Positions 48,293 to 59,502 of a DNA stretch of 64,000 nt are shown here, one piece after another; the first letter of the stretch is position 1; every line of letters starts with the position of its first letter. Origin of the DNA: Spisula solida (taxonomy: Eukaryota > Mollusca > Bivalvia > Venerida > Mactridae); the NCBI GenBank assembly GCA_947247005.1, contig OX365946.1, positions 48,138,734 to 48,202,733 on the forward strand, written 5' to 3'. The notes beneath the pieces were generated by a model, which did no database searches, was not told the DNA's origin, and saw only the letters and a program-made list of their open reading frames with translations. Position numbers and translations under genes: made by a program.

Positions 48293-48400
48293 GTAGTACG
48301 AGAAGGCGTACAGTGTTTCTTGTACTTATAGGATGCACACCAACATGTGATAAGGTACACACAGTCCCTGATAGCCATATCACCTTCTGATTTGAGGGGT
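48293..48400 (+). repeat. Direct copy of the sequence flanking the element's left side
   Basis: 'gagaaggcgtacagtgtttc', 'caacatgtgataagg' and 'cacacagtccctgatagcc' occur here contiguously. On the left of the element the same blocks are spread over 43565-44315 with the 280-base repeat (43733-44022) inserted between them. The element therefore sits between two direct copies of host sequence. Confidence 0.6.
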
Positions 48401-48724
48401 TTGATAAAGTATACGTGTCTGTCATATTTGTTGTATTAAGTCGCACTTTGGCGTCAACACACAGTGCTTCTTAGGGTTTACACGAGTCCATGCTACTTCA
48501 CTACGTCAATATCTATACGTCATAGGTTGTGACATATTAGTCACAGTGACGTAGTTCTTAACGTATTAGTGATTTACCTGTGACATGTTGTCAAGCGTTA
48601 TGGTCTGTACTAATAGTTTCGGATCTACAGTACTATTAGAAAAGTCAAACATTGTTACAACTAATTAGTACCCAACATATCATTGTTTGCTTTTTTGTTT
48701 TGTTATATTATTCATATATTTGTA

Positions 48725-48970
48725 TATAATTTATTAGTATATAACCTACAATATGAGCCAATGAAAACGCCGAATTTTGGCGGCTAAATGAAAATTTAAT
48801 CATTAAATTTTTCTCTTCATAGACTTGACGTCATGCGTTGGCGCTAATCTCTATGTTATATTCTAAACCAGTTAAAACATATTAAGTAAATTTTAATGAC
48901 TAAAAACGACTCGCTTCGCTCGCTCCGCCCTTTTTCATCATTAAAATTTACTTAATATGTTCTAACTATA
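48725..48970 (-). mobile_element. Palindrome-bearing MITE upstream of the recombinase gene, copy 2 (inverted)
   Basis: Mirror of 46545-46830: 'atgagccaatgaaaacgccg', 'cttgacgtcatgcgttggcg', then the palindrome at 48870-48968 with tip 'gactcgcttcgctcgctccg'. It ends in a short (ataac)n run. The two copies face outwards with their palindromes and enclose the large recombinase exon. Confidence 0.8.
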
Positions 48971-49219
48971 ACATAACATAACATAACATAACGAATGCTA
49001 TTATTTACATAATAGATTAATACAGGTTGTATTCTGTTAAATGACAACAATAACTACATGTAGCATTATGTTACTATCACAAAGGGTTTGCTCACTTTAT
49101 TCAACATAGGAATACTAATTGTTAAAGTTGGTCATCGAGCATTCACCTTATTTGAACTGAGCCGTCTTACTGTTGCGGTCGACTTGTTCATGCGGGTCAT
49201 CTAACTGCTTGTGCGTTCA

Positions 49220-49450
49220 GCCTTTTTAGTCTCCTACCGGTTTGGCCTCCGTCCGTCAAAAAAACTGGATCCTGACATAACTGAAACAGTTTCCAAACTA
49301 GGTTCATGAAACTTGATAATATATGTGAATAGAGGACAATAAGGGGATCATGCACGTCTAAAAATTGTGGTTAGTATGGCAACAGAAACATTGAAAATGG
49401 CTTACAATCGGTAGGGGACTTATGTATTGCTTGCAATTCTTAATGACTTG
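49220..49450 (+). repeat. 'cctaccggttt' dispersed repeat copy
   Basis: 'tctcctaccggtttggcctc', 'ggatcctgacataactgaaa' and 'atggcaacagaaacattgaa', ending with the complement of the start ('cggtaggggactta'). Confidence 0.8.
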
Positions 49451-49648
49451 TTAATTTCTGAAACTAGGCGAGTCAGTTGTAACCTTGGCTGTTAGCTTTG
49501 TAATTATGTTAATTTAAATGTCTACTATTTATGATTTCTGACTAGATATTGAAGCCGTTCTACAGTTGGAACTAGGTCATTCAGCTAGGGTATTCAACTT
49601 TTTTGATTGCTAAAACTAATTTTTCTACTTTTCAACAGCTTGGATGGA

Positions 49649-49912
49649 TATATAGCTCAGAGAATTTGACATGAACCTGACCTTTATGCATGAATATTTT
49701 ACAAGGTTCTGGCGTTGAATATATAAATTTCCGCGAGCAAATCGTGCAATATCGGTCCAATAGATTGATGTTGGTTTAACACCTCGACAGTCTTCGTGAT
49801 ACATTCCGATTATGAAAACATACACTCGGGATTATAATTATAGACTATAAATCAGCTGTTAAATTATGCTAATAGAAGTTTGAGAGTCGTGTCAAATTCT
49901 CTGGACTATATA
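49649..49912 (-). mobile_element. MITE copy, 'tagtccagagaatttgac' family, complete and inverted
   Basis: Starts 'tatagctcagagaatttgac' and ends 'gtcaaattctctggactata', so both TIRs (about 20 bases) are intact. The interior 'ctttatgcatgaatatttta' is the complement of the 30796-31055 copy. It is TA-flanked. Confidence 0.85.
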
Positions 49913-50060
49913 ACTTGTTTAGTTGGGCATTGCGCCTTATATGATTTTATGTTTTCTTTAGTTGGGCATTGTGCCTTGTATGTTTGCTATGCTCATTTGG
50001 TTCTGCTGGGCATTTTGCCGTTTATGCATTTAATGTTTTCTGTGCTAGGCTTGTTATGTT
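49913..50060 (+). repeat. Short direct repeats 'ttagttgggcattgygcctt'
   Basis: 'tttagttgggcattgcgcct' and 'tttagttgggcattgtgcct' lie about 50 bases apart, with a third decayed unit 'ctgctgggcattttgccgtt'. The inverted motif occurs at 52688-52705 and a diverged one at 40225. Confidence 0.7.
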
Positions 50061-52320
50061 GCGTACTGCCTTCCATATCTGACTTTGTATATAGTCTTTA
50101 AATAAATAATTTTATCTATCTTTACATCGTGTTTGATCTTTGTTTTGGAAGTCCACCAACAAGTTTCGTCACGCTGCCAAAGCTAGCGGCGGAGTTATAT
50201 TGTAGTTTGCAGGCTAGGTTTTCATCTCTTAGAGGATCGACCCCACGGGAAAGCAGCAAGTTGACCGTGTTACATGTGAAATAGTATTACGCCATTTAGT
50301 GTCGTAGACGTATATCTACAGGGCAGGTTTTAATTCCTGAAAAATGATTGCCATAGTTACCACCATGCATAATATTACGCATGTATAAGTTCATGTCCTT
50401 GTACCTTTCAACTGATCTCATTCACGTTGACTTATTGTAATAGTCACCGATTTTATCCACTACTGAACACTTACACATCATTTAGTTCATGGTCGCAATG
50501 TTGTATATATATATTGCATGTATGTCATTGTATGTTATTGTTAATGTGAAATATTTCTGAGTTACTACATACACTATTTCCACATGTGACACTGTGTAAA
50601 CATTTCATTTCGTTTTCTAACTCCTCTGTGTGTTTTGGATCTCGTTTTCCATCTCTTCATCTGTTTTTGCACCCAAAGCTATGCAACGTTTTTTTTTATT
50701 AAACTAGAAGTCTATCCAAGGAGAAGAATTGAATGAGACCAATGTGTCTTTCATTCTTATCCTTTTCTATAAACTGTTGCTAGTGTATAGTGCATCGTAT
50801 TGTATGCATCGTATATTTGGGAAATAAATACGTTTAGCCTGGACTGTGTACCTACCATAATAACGTTATAGCAATGATTACAAAGTCAAATTGAATGCAG
50901 ATATACTTTATTGCGAATACAAGAGATAGAAAAGAGAAGATATTTTGGTTGCAGTCACATACGCGCGCTTATACTCAGAACATAAACCAGCCAGACCTTG
51001 CAAATTCGACATCCTTTTATAAGTCCCTGTATTATTCGAATAGCTCAAAGGGTGTACATTAACTTCTTTTTTACATAGTTTTAAAGAATTTAGCAATAAG
51101 CTCCTATAATCACTAACAAAGCTTGGAATATTTCTTCAATGTTAGGTCAACATGAACGGCAAAATAGTTAAGTTTTCCACTTAGATGCTGTGTGAATACC
51201 AGCTCAGGTCCAGATCACTTTCTTCTGATAATAAATCTGGATTGTAAAATTACACCGTTCTAACATAGTTTATTGGAATACAACGGCGATTCTCAAACAT
51301 TCAATTTAACGACATGTGGCTAGTTTTTTTCGTGCAGTCATAATGTCATTAATCAGATACAGTAGAATATATAACATATTGCGAAACGAGTAGATAACAG
51401 GATCAGGAGAGGAGTGTGTCCGTCTTCTTGCCGTTAATCAAATATGTTGACTTTCGTTTTCTACGCATGCGCCATTTGAAGCAAATGTAGCGCCCCTGTA
51501 AAAGTAACAATATTGTATCAGTTTTCGTTACGTTATTTATACCTGAGCTATGGTCAAGTTAAGAGAGCTGGGTACTGTTTTACTAAAATTGCGTACATAT
51601 CACCTAAATCGATGTATATACATATTCCACTTACGCTAAGTGCTTTTTACTAATCGATCGCAAGTTGTTACATACATTTACGTAAAAAGTTTTGACCATT
51701 GAACGTAGACCGGGTCACAGTATTACTTATATATCGGAAACAGAAGGAATAAATATACATAAACGTTCGATAAGTTTTAATGATTATACATGATTTTATT
51801 ACTATGTCGAAAATCAACAGTGCGAGGCAAAAACTCCTCACTGCGTTCATATTTGCGGTTACTCGGACCTCGCGTAGAACTTACGACAGATCATGAGAAA
51901 AAATATCTTCGTAAAACGCATTTGCGCAAATATGTTCGTATTCATGTAAAACTTAAGAGTTACGCTAGCGAAATTACTTGGATAAAACAGTATCCAGGTA
52001 CCCGTACGTTAAACATATCTCTTGAGTATGTCGAGTACTTGTTATAAAGAGACTCCAGTTTGTTGTTTTAGGTCATATCCATCGTTCTTGATAAACCTTC
52101 ACACATGTAGCCTATGTCGTTGTTCACCAGTAACATACATGGTAGTGGTATTTATAACTATTAGTTACGATACAATTGAAATTTAGAAAAGCACATATAA
52201 CAAAGCAAGGATACACATTTTACATTATCAACGGTTATACTTTCAAAATTATATAATAGTAATCAATACAATAATACATAATCATTAGGTTAAATAAAGA
52301 CTAGAATTATTAGAATATAT
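50061..52320. other. No recognisable gene
   Basis: AT-rich DNA. Two frames of 60-85 codons (50908-51096 on -, 51790-52047 on +) show no family motif. At 50890-51100 the - strand begins near an inverted 'tttatt' that could be a poly(A) signal, but no exon structure supports a gene. Confidence 0.4.
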
Positions 52321-52559
52321 ATATAGTAAATACAAATCGGACTCGGAAGTCAAAACTCGACAGGAAGAACAGAGCATGGTCAAGACATGCACAATAAGAC
52401 AATATTAAGTCATACAGGGCAGGCAGCACTCAACTTAACCAGCCGATCACAGAAAACATTAAAACACACTATGCACAATACCCACTTGAACCAACCGAAT
52501 ACAGAAAATATTAATAAAAACTGTAGCGCACAGACAATCTAAAGCCACACAGAAACGAC

Positions 52560-52620
52560 GGCAGCGCCTAGCCATCCACGTCAGACATAGAACGAACCAT
52601 CCACATCCCCAAAAATTGAT
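52560..52620 (-). pseudogene. Decayed Kazal-type exon, copy on the 3' side
   Basis: On the - strand 'gggatgtggatggttcgttc' and 'ggcgctgcc' parallel the sequence at 55215-55292 and, more loosely, the intact Kazal exon at 53926-54019. The reading frame is broken. The neighbourhood (52416-52460, 'gcactcaacttaaccagccg') is duplicated at 55318-55345 in the same orientation, which supports descent by segmental duplication rather than chance. Confidence 0.35.
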
Positions 52621-52794
52621 ATTTCAAGCAAGTCTATACACTCACTCTGCAATGAATGACACACTGTGCACTTCAAACACATACAAGGCACAATGCCCAA
52701 CTAAACAAGTAACGTTCCACCCAAGTCCATGCTGGCGAAAAGTAGAATGAACAAGAGATATTTGTAAAACACGTACGCCCCAATCGCAGCTTAA

Positions 52795-52995
52795 TAGTCA
52801 AAATGGTAAAGGTCACAGTGACCTAATGACCTATCAACAGTGGTCATCTACTGTTGAAGAACAACCTTCATGAGAAGTTTGAAGATCTTGTGCAACGCGT
52901 TATTGAGTTACTGAACGAAAACCAATTGGTCTACCCACAGCCAGCAGACGAACTACATGTGCAATGCAATATACCTCATCATCAAAGATAAAGGC
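52795..52995 (-). repeat. Dispersed repeat, 'cacatgtcggtcggt' family, inverted
   Basis: 'cactgttgatagg'-type blocks, 'agtggtcatctactgttgaa' and 'gttattgagttactgaacga' are complements of blocks in 27190-27595. Confidence 0.7.
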
Positions 52996-52999
52996 ATAA

Positions 53000-53540
53000 T
53001 TAGGGCGAATTCATCGGCGACAACCGGTTTTGATTTGTTGACGGTTTGATAAACCAGACACTTTTGCAACAAACAAGGACAAACTGGTTTTCGTTAACCT
53101 ACGGTTTAAACCCGGTTAACAAACCGACCGAACCACTCTTTCAAGTGGTTTGGAGGTTTTGTGACTATCCGAAAATGTTCCTAATCAACAAAATGGAGGA
53201 AAACATCCTGAAACCTTTAAAATAAATAGTCAAGAAATACCAAAAAATGTAACAATGAAAATTCCTCATTATCAATATCATCACATTAAAATTGTCTGGG
53301 CCCTCTCAATACTTTGGAGAACTTGTACCAGGGCCTTCAGAAGGGGGGATTTCACGTTGTTTAAAAAGCCTAGGCGTGATAATGATAGAGATACTGTTTG
53401 GTTTTTATGCTGTTTTCAGTTGGCTTTAATATATGCATCTAGAAAGGATGCTGACCGTTGGGATATAGATCTGCATTTACTTCAGAAAAAGGGAACATAT
53501 ATGTTTTGGATATAGGAATGGGGCCGAATTTCGGCCCTGT
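53000..53540. other. 'aaccggttt'-rich block, no gene recognised
   Basis: 53000-53160 is dense in 'aaccggtttt', 'cggtttaaacccggttaac' and complements, a cryptic-simple block like those at 20.1 and 42.3 kb. 53290-53540 contains 'ggggccgaatttcggccctg', a perfect small palindrome. The missing third Kazal exon would be expected here or further left, but I could not find it. Confidence 0.4.
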
Positions 53541-53925
53541 TATAGTGAACCCGGTTAAATTTTTTGTGTGCCAGACAAGTATTAACTGTAGAACATACCA
53601 CACATTTATGTTGAAATCGTTCCGAAAACCAAACCAAAACCAGTTTGTTGCCGATCAACACGCCCTTAATTTCAATAATCAAAAAGGTGACACACGAAAA
53701 ATAGCAAAATCGTAGTCCATGAGCACACGTCCTAATGACACTAACAAACTTTATTACACCCTGATATACAATATACGACATGGGGTTATGAAACACACAT
53801 ATATTTATAATACAATACGAACTTCCGGTCAAATATACAAGTTTGGCAGTGGGAAGATTACTGTCATTGCAATGAGAAGTAAAGTCGCCGGAGATGACTC
53901 AGAAAATGTTCATTTGTATACTTAC

Positions 53926-55639
53926 GCGCATTGAAGCGAACAAAGGTTGGCATGAGTAGCCCCGACCGTATCACACACGGGCATGAAGATAAGTCCACAT
54001 CCACAGTCCTCGGCAGAAGCTTCGAATACAAAAAATGATAATACACATTATTTAAAGCTAACGAATGAAATATGGAGTTCTGTCAGGGAATTAAAACCTG
54101 TATCATCACTGGTTATCACTCACATTGTGACTGATGTAAGCTCTGCCCCCACAGGGACTACTTTAATCAAGTTTGACAAAAACTTGAACATTGTCCGCAA
54201 CTTTTTTATTACTGAACGTAACCATGTCATGTGGGGTCACCTTCTTAGTTAAATCATTTTCTACAAGTTGGTGTATGTTTTGATGCAAAATTCTAAAAAA
54301 GTCGTTTTCACATATTCACTTTAATCGAAGGTGGCGGATTTTGAATTGAAAAACATGAATGGAATAACATATTCATATACAGTTTAACTACAGTGGTAAT
54401 TTGGCTTACATAATACCCGTTTTTTACCAGATAAGCTGGAAAAAAATAGATTATTTGTATGTTTTGATTGAATATGGTTAATATCTCACTTTAGTAGTGA
54501 TAACATTTTAATATATCCATGAGCGTGTAGTTTTTTCACTCCACGATGAGATATAAACCATATTCAATCAAAACAAACACATACCCTCTATTTAGAATGA
54601 TGGAATAGTTCAATATTCCACAGATACTAGTATGCTACTTTTGCAGATGTAGAACAAAGTGAGGTCAGTGTTTAAAAGAGACAATTACGTACGTTGTTGT
54701 CAAATGACCGTAACATTGGGTCGTTGACGTTTCACCATAACATGCATGAATTATGCACTTTAGTGCCTTCGTCTACCAAGGCGTTTAATACATTCCTACT
54801 TTTAACCGAAATATTAATGATGAGTTCGTAGACAGACATTTTGTATTGTCAGCTAACATAAACAGTGTGCATATTATACCACATGGTATGTGCCATAATT
54901 TTTCACCCAGAAAGCAAGTAATATCTGTGAACAAAACAGTTAAAAGCAACCGTAAAGTTACGTTTATGCAATAGGTCACATTTTGTGCTATCTAGAACCC
55001 GACTCAATCGCTACCCAGGAAGTTTATTAGAGCTTAAATTAAGCCGCTGGCAGCACACAACTTAACGTGATGTGAATTTGAGTTGATTCTGGTGTATGGA
55101 GCACTTTAATGATAGTGAATTTCCATTACAATGTATAAATGTAACATAGTGTCTGAACATGCATCAGTATTATAATATTTCGTTAAATAATGTTCATGCA
55201 CAAACAGTCGTACAGAAATTGTTGCAGCGCATAGACACCTATCCTGGAGCCAGACCCGAAACGTACATCCGCATCCACCAAAGAAACTCAAAGATAAGGC
55301 AAATTTGAACAGGGAAGGCAGTACTCAATTTAAACAGCCGATCACAGAATAAATAAAAGCTACTCGGGCCATAATTACACGGTACAATGCCATATTACAA
55401 ACACAAAATTCAAACACATGAAATTGAATGCAGAATTGTTTTGAGAAAATCTTGAAACTCTTACAGAACAGAAAACATAAAAGCTACTCTGACCATAATT
55501 ACACGCCGGTTCAATGTCACATTACAAACACATAGTTCAAACACATGAAATTATATGCAAAATTGCTAAAGAAAATATTGAAACTCTTACCTGCCACGAT
55601 GCACAAAGCCGCAATCACGAAGAATACCTTGGCGTTCAT
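53926..55639 (-). CDS. Kazal-type protease-inhibitor gene, first two coding exons (partial)
   Basis: Exon 1 (55639-55591) encodes MNAKVFFVIAALCIVAG, a clean signal peptide, ending in phase 1 at 'gcag|gtaag'. Exon 2 (54019-53926) continues in phase and reads SAEDCGCGLIFMPVC then DTVGATHANLCSLQC. This is the first part of a Kazal domain (C-x-C-x6-PVC-x6-TH-x-N-x-C-x-L-x-C; the Tyr usual before 'xNxC' is His). It ends in a good donor 'gc|gtaagt'. The last Kazal cysteine must lie in a further exon at lower coordinates, not found. Kazal domains block serine proteases through the loop after the second cysteine; here the P1 region is near GLIFMP. Promoter: TATAAAA at 55735-55729, about 90 bases before the ATG. 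The gene is head-to-head with the signal-peptide exon at 59448. Confidence 0.65.
54446..54593. repeat. Palindrome in intron 1 of the Kazal gene
   Basis: Arms of about 50 bases: 'gttttgattgaatatggtta' and, inverted, 'accatattcaatcaaaac', extending to 'aatagattatttgtat' / 'ataccctctatt'. The tip is imperfect and lacks the CGAAGC motif of the other palindromes. Confidence 0.75.
55215..55292 (-). pseudogene. Decayed Kazal-type exon inside intron 1
   Basis: The - strand has 'ggtggatgcggatgtacgtt' and further on a frame reading GVYALQQFLYDCLC, reminiscent of the second half of a Kazal exon but without a consistent frame. The adjacent 'cagccgatcacaga' block (55334) is shared with 52440. I take it as a dead duplicate. 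Confidence 0.35.
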
Positions 55640-55728
55640 GTTGAAGATTTAGAGATTGATTGACAACTCGTAACACGTTTGGTAGATGATAGAAGTTGTG
55701 TGTGGTGACTACCCGCTCAGTATGCCCC

Positions 55729-55735
55729 TTTTATA
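55729..55735 (-). promoter_or_regulatory. TATA box of the Kazal-type gene
   Basis: 'ctataaaaggggc' on the - strand, with a GC-rich 3' edge as in strong core promoters. The predicted start site is about 30 bases downstream (about 55700), giving a leader of about 60 bases. Confidence 0.65.
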
Positions 55736-56020
55736 GTGTTTCGTAAGGCATTCCATTTGAACAAGTACAAGTTGTAGGTTATTACGACTATACAAAATGC
55801 TGAAGTAGCATTTGAAATGACAACTCGTATTATTTATATACTCATCGGTATCAGACGGAACCTGCCACGGTACAAGATGGAATGGAGCAATAAAAATCAA
55901 ACTCGGACACTGCCAAGTACTGATGCAATGCGACTGTTTTAATGTCAAAACGCTAGAGTTATTTGGAACAACAACATATTGGTATTTCCGTGTGGGAATC
56001 ACGTCCATTTTAGAATATGT

Positions 56021-56450
56021 CTTAATCAGTGTAGCAATACCACGTGGTTTTTTACTACAGTTCCAAGTACAATTTGTCAACATTCGAACACAAATATAGC
56101 CATAAGTATTTTATTTCTTCATCGATTTCTATGAAATATACGCCACGCTAAGTGGGAAATTATTTGCCTTCCATGAAATATAAGATTTTTTTCAGCAGCA
56201 TTACCGATTTTTCCATTACCCTGTGAAACCTACACGTTCCACGGTTTCACAGAGTAATGGACAAAACAGCACAGCCGATGAAAAATAGTTTACATTTCAA
56301 GGAAAGCAAATAATTCCCCCCTTAGCGTGGCGTATATTTCAAAGAAATCGACGAAGAAATAAAGTAGTTCTTGCTAGTTTATTTCCAATGTTAACAAATT
56401 TCTTCTTGTAACTGTAGTCAAAAGTCACGTGGTATTGCTACACTGTTAAT
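56021..56450. repeat. 430-base long inverted repeat
   Basis: Arms of about 200 bases. The outer 'cagtgtagcaataccacgtg' pairs with 'cacgtggtattgctacactg', the middle 'atacgccacgctaag' with 'cttagcgtggcgtat', and the inner 'ccctgtgaaacc' with 'ggtttcacagag'. The central loop is short ('tacacgttcca'). It lies about 290 bases upstream of the Kazal gene's TATA box. There is no coding potential. It could be a foldback transposon. Confidence 0.85.
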
Positions 56451-56459
56451 GATAATACA

Positions 56460-57700
56460 CAAGGAACAGTGACAACGTGGTGACCAAACAAGGCGATTGT
56501 TGTCCGATTTATTCCGGTTTAATATTAAAGAATGTATGCTGACAAGAAAAAATATGCTGTTATTAAATGATTTTTATATATTGATATGAGCCGACCTGAA
56601 GAAAACCGGGCTTAGTGACATTGTACTAGTATTTATGTAATTAGGTTGAGAAAAGCCTCTTAAATGAGAAAAAAAGCCATGCTCTTTGATTTAATTTTAA
56701 GTTCTTAGATAATATTTAATTATGTCTTAGATTTAATATTTCTCATGAATTATGTTAACATTTATTCTGTCGTTGCTATGGTGACCAATTTCTGAAAAGT
56801 ATCCATATTGATAAATTGAGGGGGTAGTGGTTAAAAACAGTAGCTACATTTGTCTAAAAGCTAAAATTTGCGACGTCACTACAAAGTAGGCGTTTGTAGT
56901 TTTAAAAGTGTGTAACTACGTATTTAATGTTATATTTTGCTCAAATTTCAGACACTTTTCAAAGGAAGCTTGTCGTTCTAGTGCTATATAATCATGATTT
57001 TCATAATTTTTTCACTTAGCTCGGTTTTCCTGAAGAACGGCTCATATATAATGTATGTGAATATTTGATTTTCATTAGCTAACTTTTATATTTATTATGT
57101 CTTTGCCATAGTTTTGTGTGTTTGTATATGGCCAAGGATAAATTAATTGCCGATTATATAAATATATATATAAGTATTTGTATTATTTTGTAATTACTAA
57201 AGAGTTATACGAGAATTTGACATACAAAAATATTTGTGCGGCTATATGGTTTTACCATATTTTTTATATTGATATTCTTAAATCTTTTGGACAGCTAAAA
57301 CTCGGTCTTTCAGCATTTCGATGTAGCTGGTAATAGGTCATTTAGCTTTTTACCACTGATACTATGGCTTTATGAATTTTGACAGCAGGACTTGTGGACT
57401 TTCGACTTTTTGACAGCTTAAAATTGAATTTTCAGTGGTTAAGCTAATTTTCCTTTCAATTGTGTATTGTGCATTGTCTTTGTAATTGACGTTTGTGTTG
57501 ATTTTACGTTTTCTGAGCTCGACCACGACTTAAGTTGACTGCTGCCTCCTCTGTCAGATTTTCTATTTACCCTTGAGTGCGGCCTTCCCTGTCCCAATTT
57601 TATTACGCCGGTTTTCAAAAATACATTATTCAGTTATATACGACGGCCGATACACCTAACCTGTACTGATTTATCATTTCACAAGATCAGTTTTCAGCTA
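56460..57700. other. No recognisable gene
   Basis: AT-rich intergenic DNA between the two divergent promoters. Short runs such as 'agccgacctgaagaaaaccg' (56590) are echoed inverted by 'ctcggttttcctgaagaacg' (57018). These are weak inverted repeats about 440 bases apart, perhaps the ends of an old element. Confidence 0.45.
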
Positions 57701-57711
57701 AAACATGGCAG

Positions 57712-57796
57712 GCATATGAGTGCCTCCACCCGGATTCGATCCCGATTGCCAGATTATACGGCAAGCACGCTAACCACTGAGCTACGGAGGCTCACT
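57712..57796 (-). repeat. tRNA-like SINE head
   Basis: On the - strand the sequence folds as a tRNA: a 7-pair acceptor (GCCTCCG/TGGAGGC), box A 'tagctcagtggttagcg' and box B 'ggatcgaatcc'. But the anticodon loop 'tataatc' has A where U33 is required, and D- and T-stem pairs are lost. It is therefore a SINE head or pseudo-tRNA. A second copy is at 34315-34400 with the same flank 'catatgagtgcctcca'. Confidence 0.65.
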
Positions 57797-58559
57797 TATG
57801 TAATACATAAATAGGCTAGATATTACATAAACAGGCACAATATTATTATAGTATAACATGTACTTCTTTGGCAGATAATTAGTAATCAAATACTAGTGAA
57901 AACAATAAATATGCTACAATTATAATCCAAATACTAAGTCAAATAAGCATTGGAGATAAAAATATTTGCAATTGAAACATTTCTTACGATTTACAGATTT
58001 AATGAGAGGATAGAGTGAAAATTCAAAATGGCTTCCAAAATAGCCGCTACAATTTGCATAACTACCGAACAAATAATGTCTCAGTGAAAATCTTTTTCAT
58101 GCAGATGTAATTAAACGCGTTTGTATGGAATGTATTCTTTTCGCTAGTGTGCAATAAATCGACATACATACGGGCCATTTCAGTATAACATTTCGTAAGT
58201 TAATGTCTACTCAAATGGAGGAGAACATAAAGATGAATTTACAAAATTTTTAAGCGGTTTAAGTGGTTAATTAATTCAGGTAATAATACTTAAAAAATAC
58301 TTAAACGGTTCGGGCGATCCTACGACATCGCCATAAGTACGTAACTCCTCAGAAAACAGTTAATATGCAGTTAATATGCTCTTTACAAACCATAAAAACA
58401 AGAAGTGTCCGTTATTGCTTCGTAAAGTCTACGTTAAGTTGTCGAAAAACGCTTCAGTTATTGAGATTTTAATACCCGTACCAGCCTGTTGCAATTCCCG
58501 TACTGATGCCATGCTGTTATGGCTTAATATTATGGTATGTCATCATTTGTATTAATGTG

Positions 58560-58910
58560 TAAACATATTTCACCGTTGCACCTGTTTGAAATGAAAGTAA
58601 GAATACTCACTATTATGATATTTTATAAAGTGATATTTTCATATTTGGCGAAAACGTTACCTTTCATTTCATTTAATGAAATCAGTATTATTTGAGGTAA
58701 ACGGTTCATAAAATTACATAAGATCTCTTAGCGGACGGGTCTGGTATCGTTTGATATGGCATTTTAGTATGCCAAAAGTAAAAAATACACACTATTATCA
58801 GTCTATGAAATGACATTTTGCGAAAATATATCCTACGACTTCAATAAATGCATTTGAGGGAAAGGATTAAATTAGATATTGTAGCGGACAAGCCTGGTGT
58901 CGTTTGAAAA
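58560..58910. repeat. Two diverged units of about 175 bases in tandem
   Basis: 'agcggacgggtctggtatcg' (58733) is echoed by 'agcggacaagcctggtgtcg' (58883), and 'aatactcactattatgatat' by 'aatacacactattatcagtc'. The surrounding DNA, 57800-59300, has no gene that I can recognise. Confidence 0.65.
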
Positions 58911-59371
58911 ATTACATTGACCTCACTAAAGTTCTTATAATAACTCGATTTCGGGTTAACGTTTTAAAATAAAGTTTATGAATTAGCCACGATTATTTCA
59001 CCGAGATATTCGGGTACGAGTCCTGATTAGTAAGGCTTTCTTTTGTGGCAACGTTTACGATGGTGGTTGATTTTTTGCCTACGTGAAAGTTGATTGAAAT
59101 GAGTTGGCAACATCACATTGAAGATGATTTTGTTCGTTAACATTCTGCATTACAATCCTTTATGGTGATAGGTTGGCAATATGAGGGCAAATTGACAGCA
59201 TATTGTGTCAAACATACGATGCACGTTCCACTATACAATTGTCGGTGTTTGTGCTGTAGTGTTGATTGCCTAATTATTATTTATAGTATGCTGATGTTAT
59301 TCGAGTATTTTATACGGCAATAAAGTATGTAAATTATTCCCCACTACGAAGTCAATAAATGACATGATTCT

Positions 59372-59378
59372 TATAAAA
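59372..59378 (+). promoter_or_regulatory. TATA box upstream of a signal-peptide exon
   Basis: 'cttataaaagggacgct', 76 bases before the ATG at 59448. Both the box and its distance to the ATG parallel the Kazal gene promoter at 55735 on the other strand. Confidence 0.65.
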
Positions 59379-59447
59379 GGGACGCTTGTTAGCATTATCA
59401 ACATTCCTATTTGCTTTTGTTTGGTTGGAAAACTAACCGAAATCACC

Positions 59448-59502
59448 ATGAACGCTCGTTTCTTGTTGATGATTTTCGTGATCGGAGCTGTGGTCTCCAT
59501 GG
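59448..59502 (+). CDS. First exon of a secreted-protein gene (signal peptide only)
   Basis: Encodes MNARFLLMIFVIGAVVSM and then a phase-1 donor 'catgg|gtaagtt'. It begins MNA and has the same length class, phase and donor as exon 1 of the Kazal gene (MNAKVFFVIA...). A TATA box at 59372 and the context 'atcaccATGA' support a real start. This is probably a relative of the Kazal gene or another small secreted protein, but the next exon is not evident up to 64000. A frame at 60173-60300 containing LYAIGEYCSLEACC is only vaguely Kazal-like and has no clean acceptor. Confidence 0.55.

Noticed and set aside
55709..56083. 124-residue - strand frame upstream of the Kazal gene
   Set aside because: Runs through the gene's promoter and into the long inverted repeat; no family motif.
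57712..57796. Functional tRNA gene
   Set aside because: Acceptor stem is perfect, but U33 is replaced, D- and T-stem pairs are missing, and a second decayed copy shares the flank, as in a SINE.
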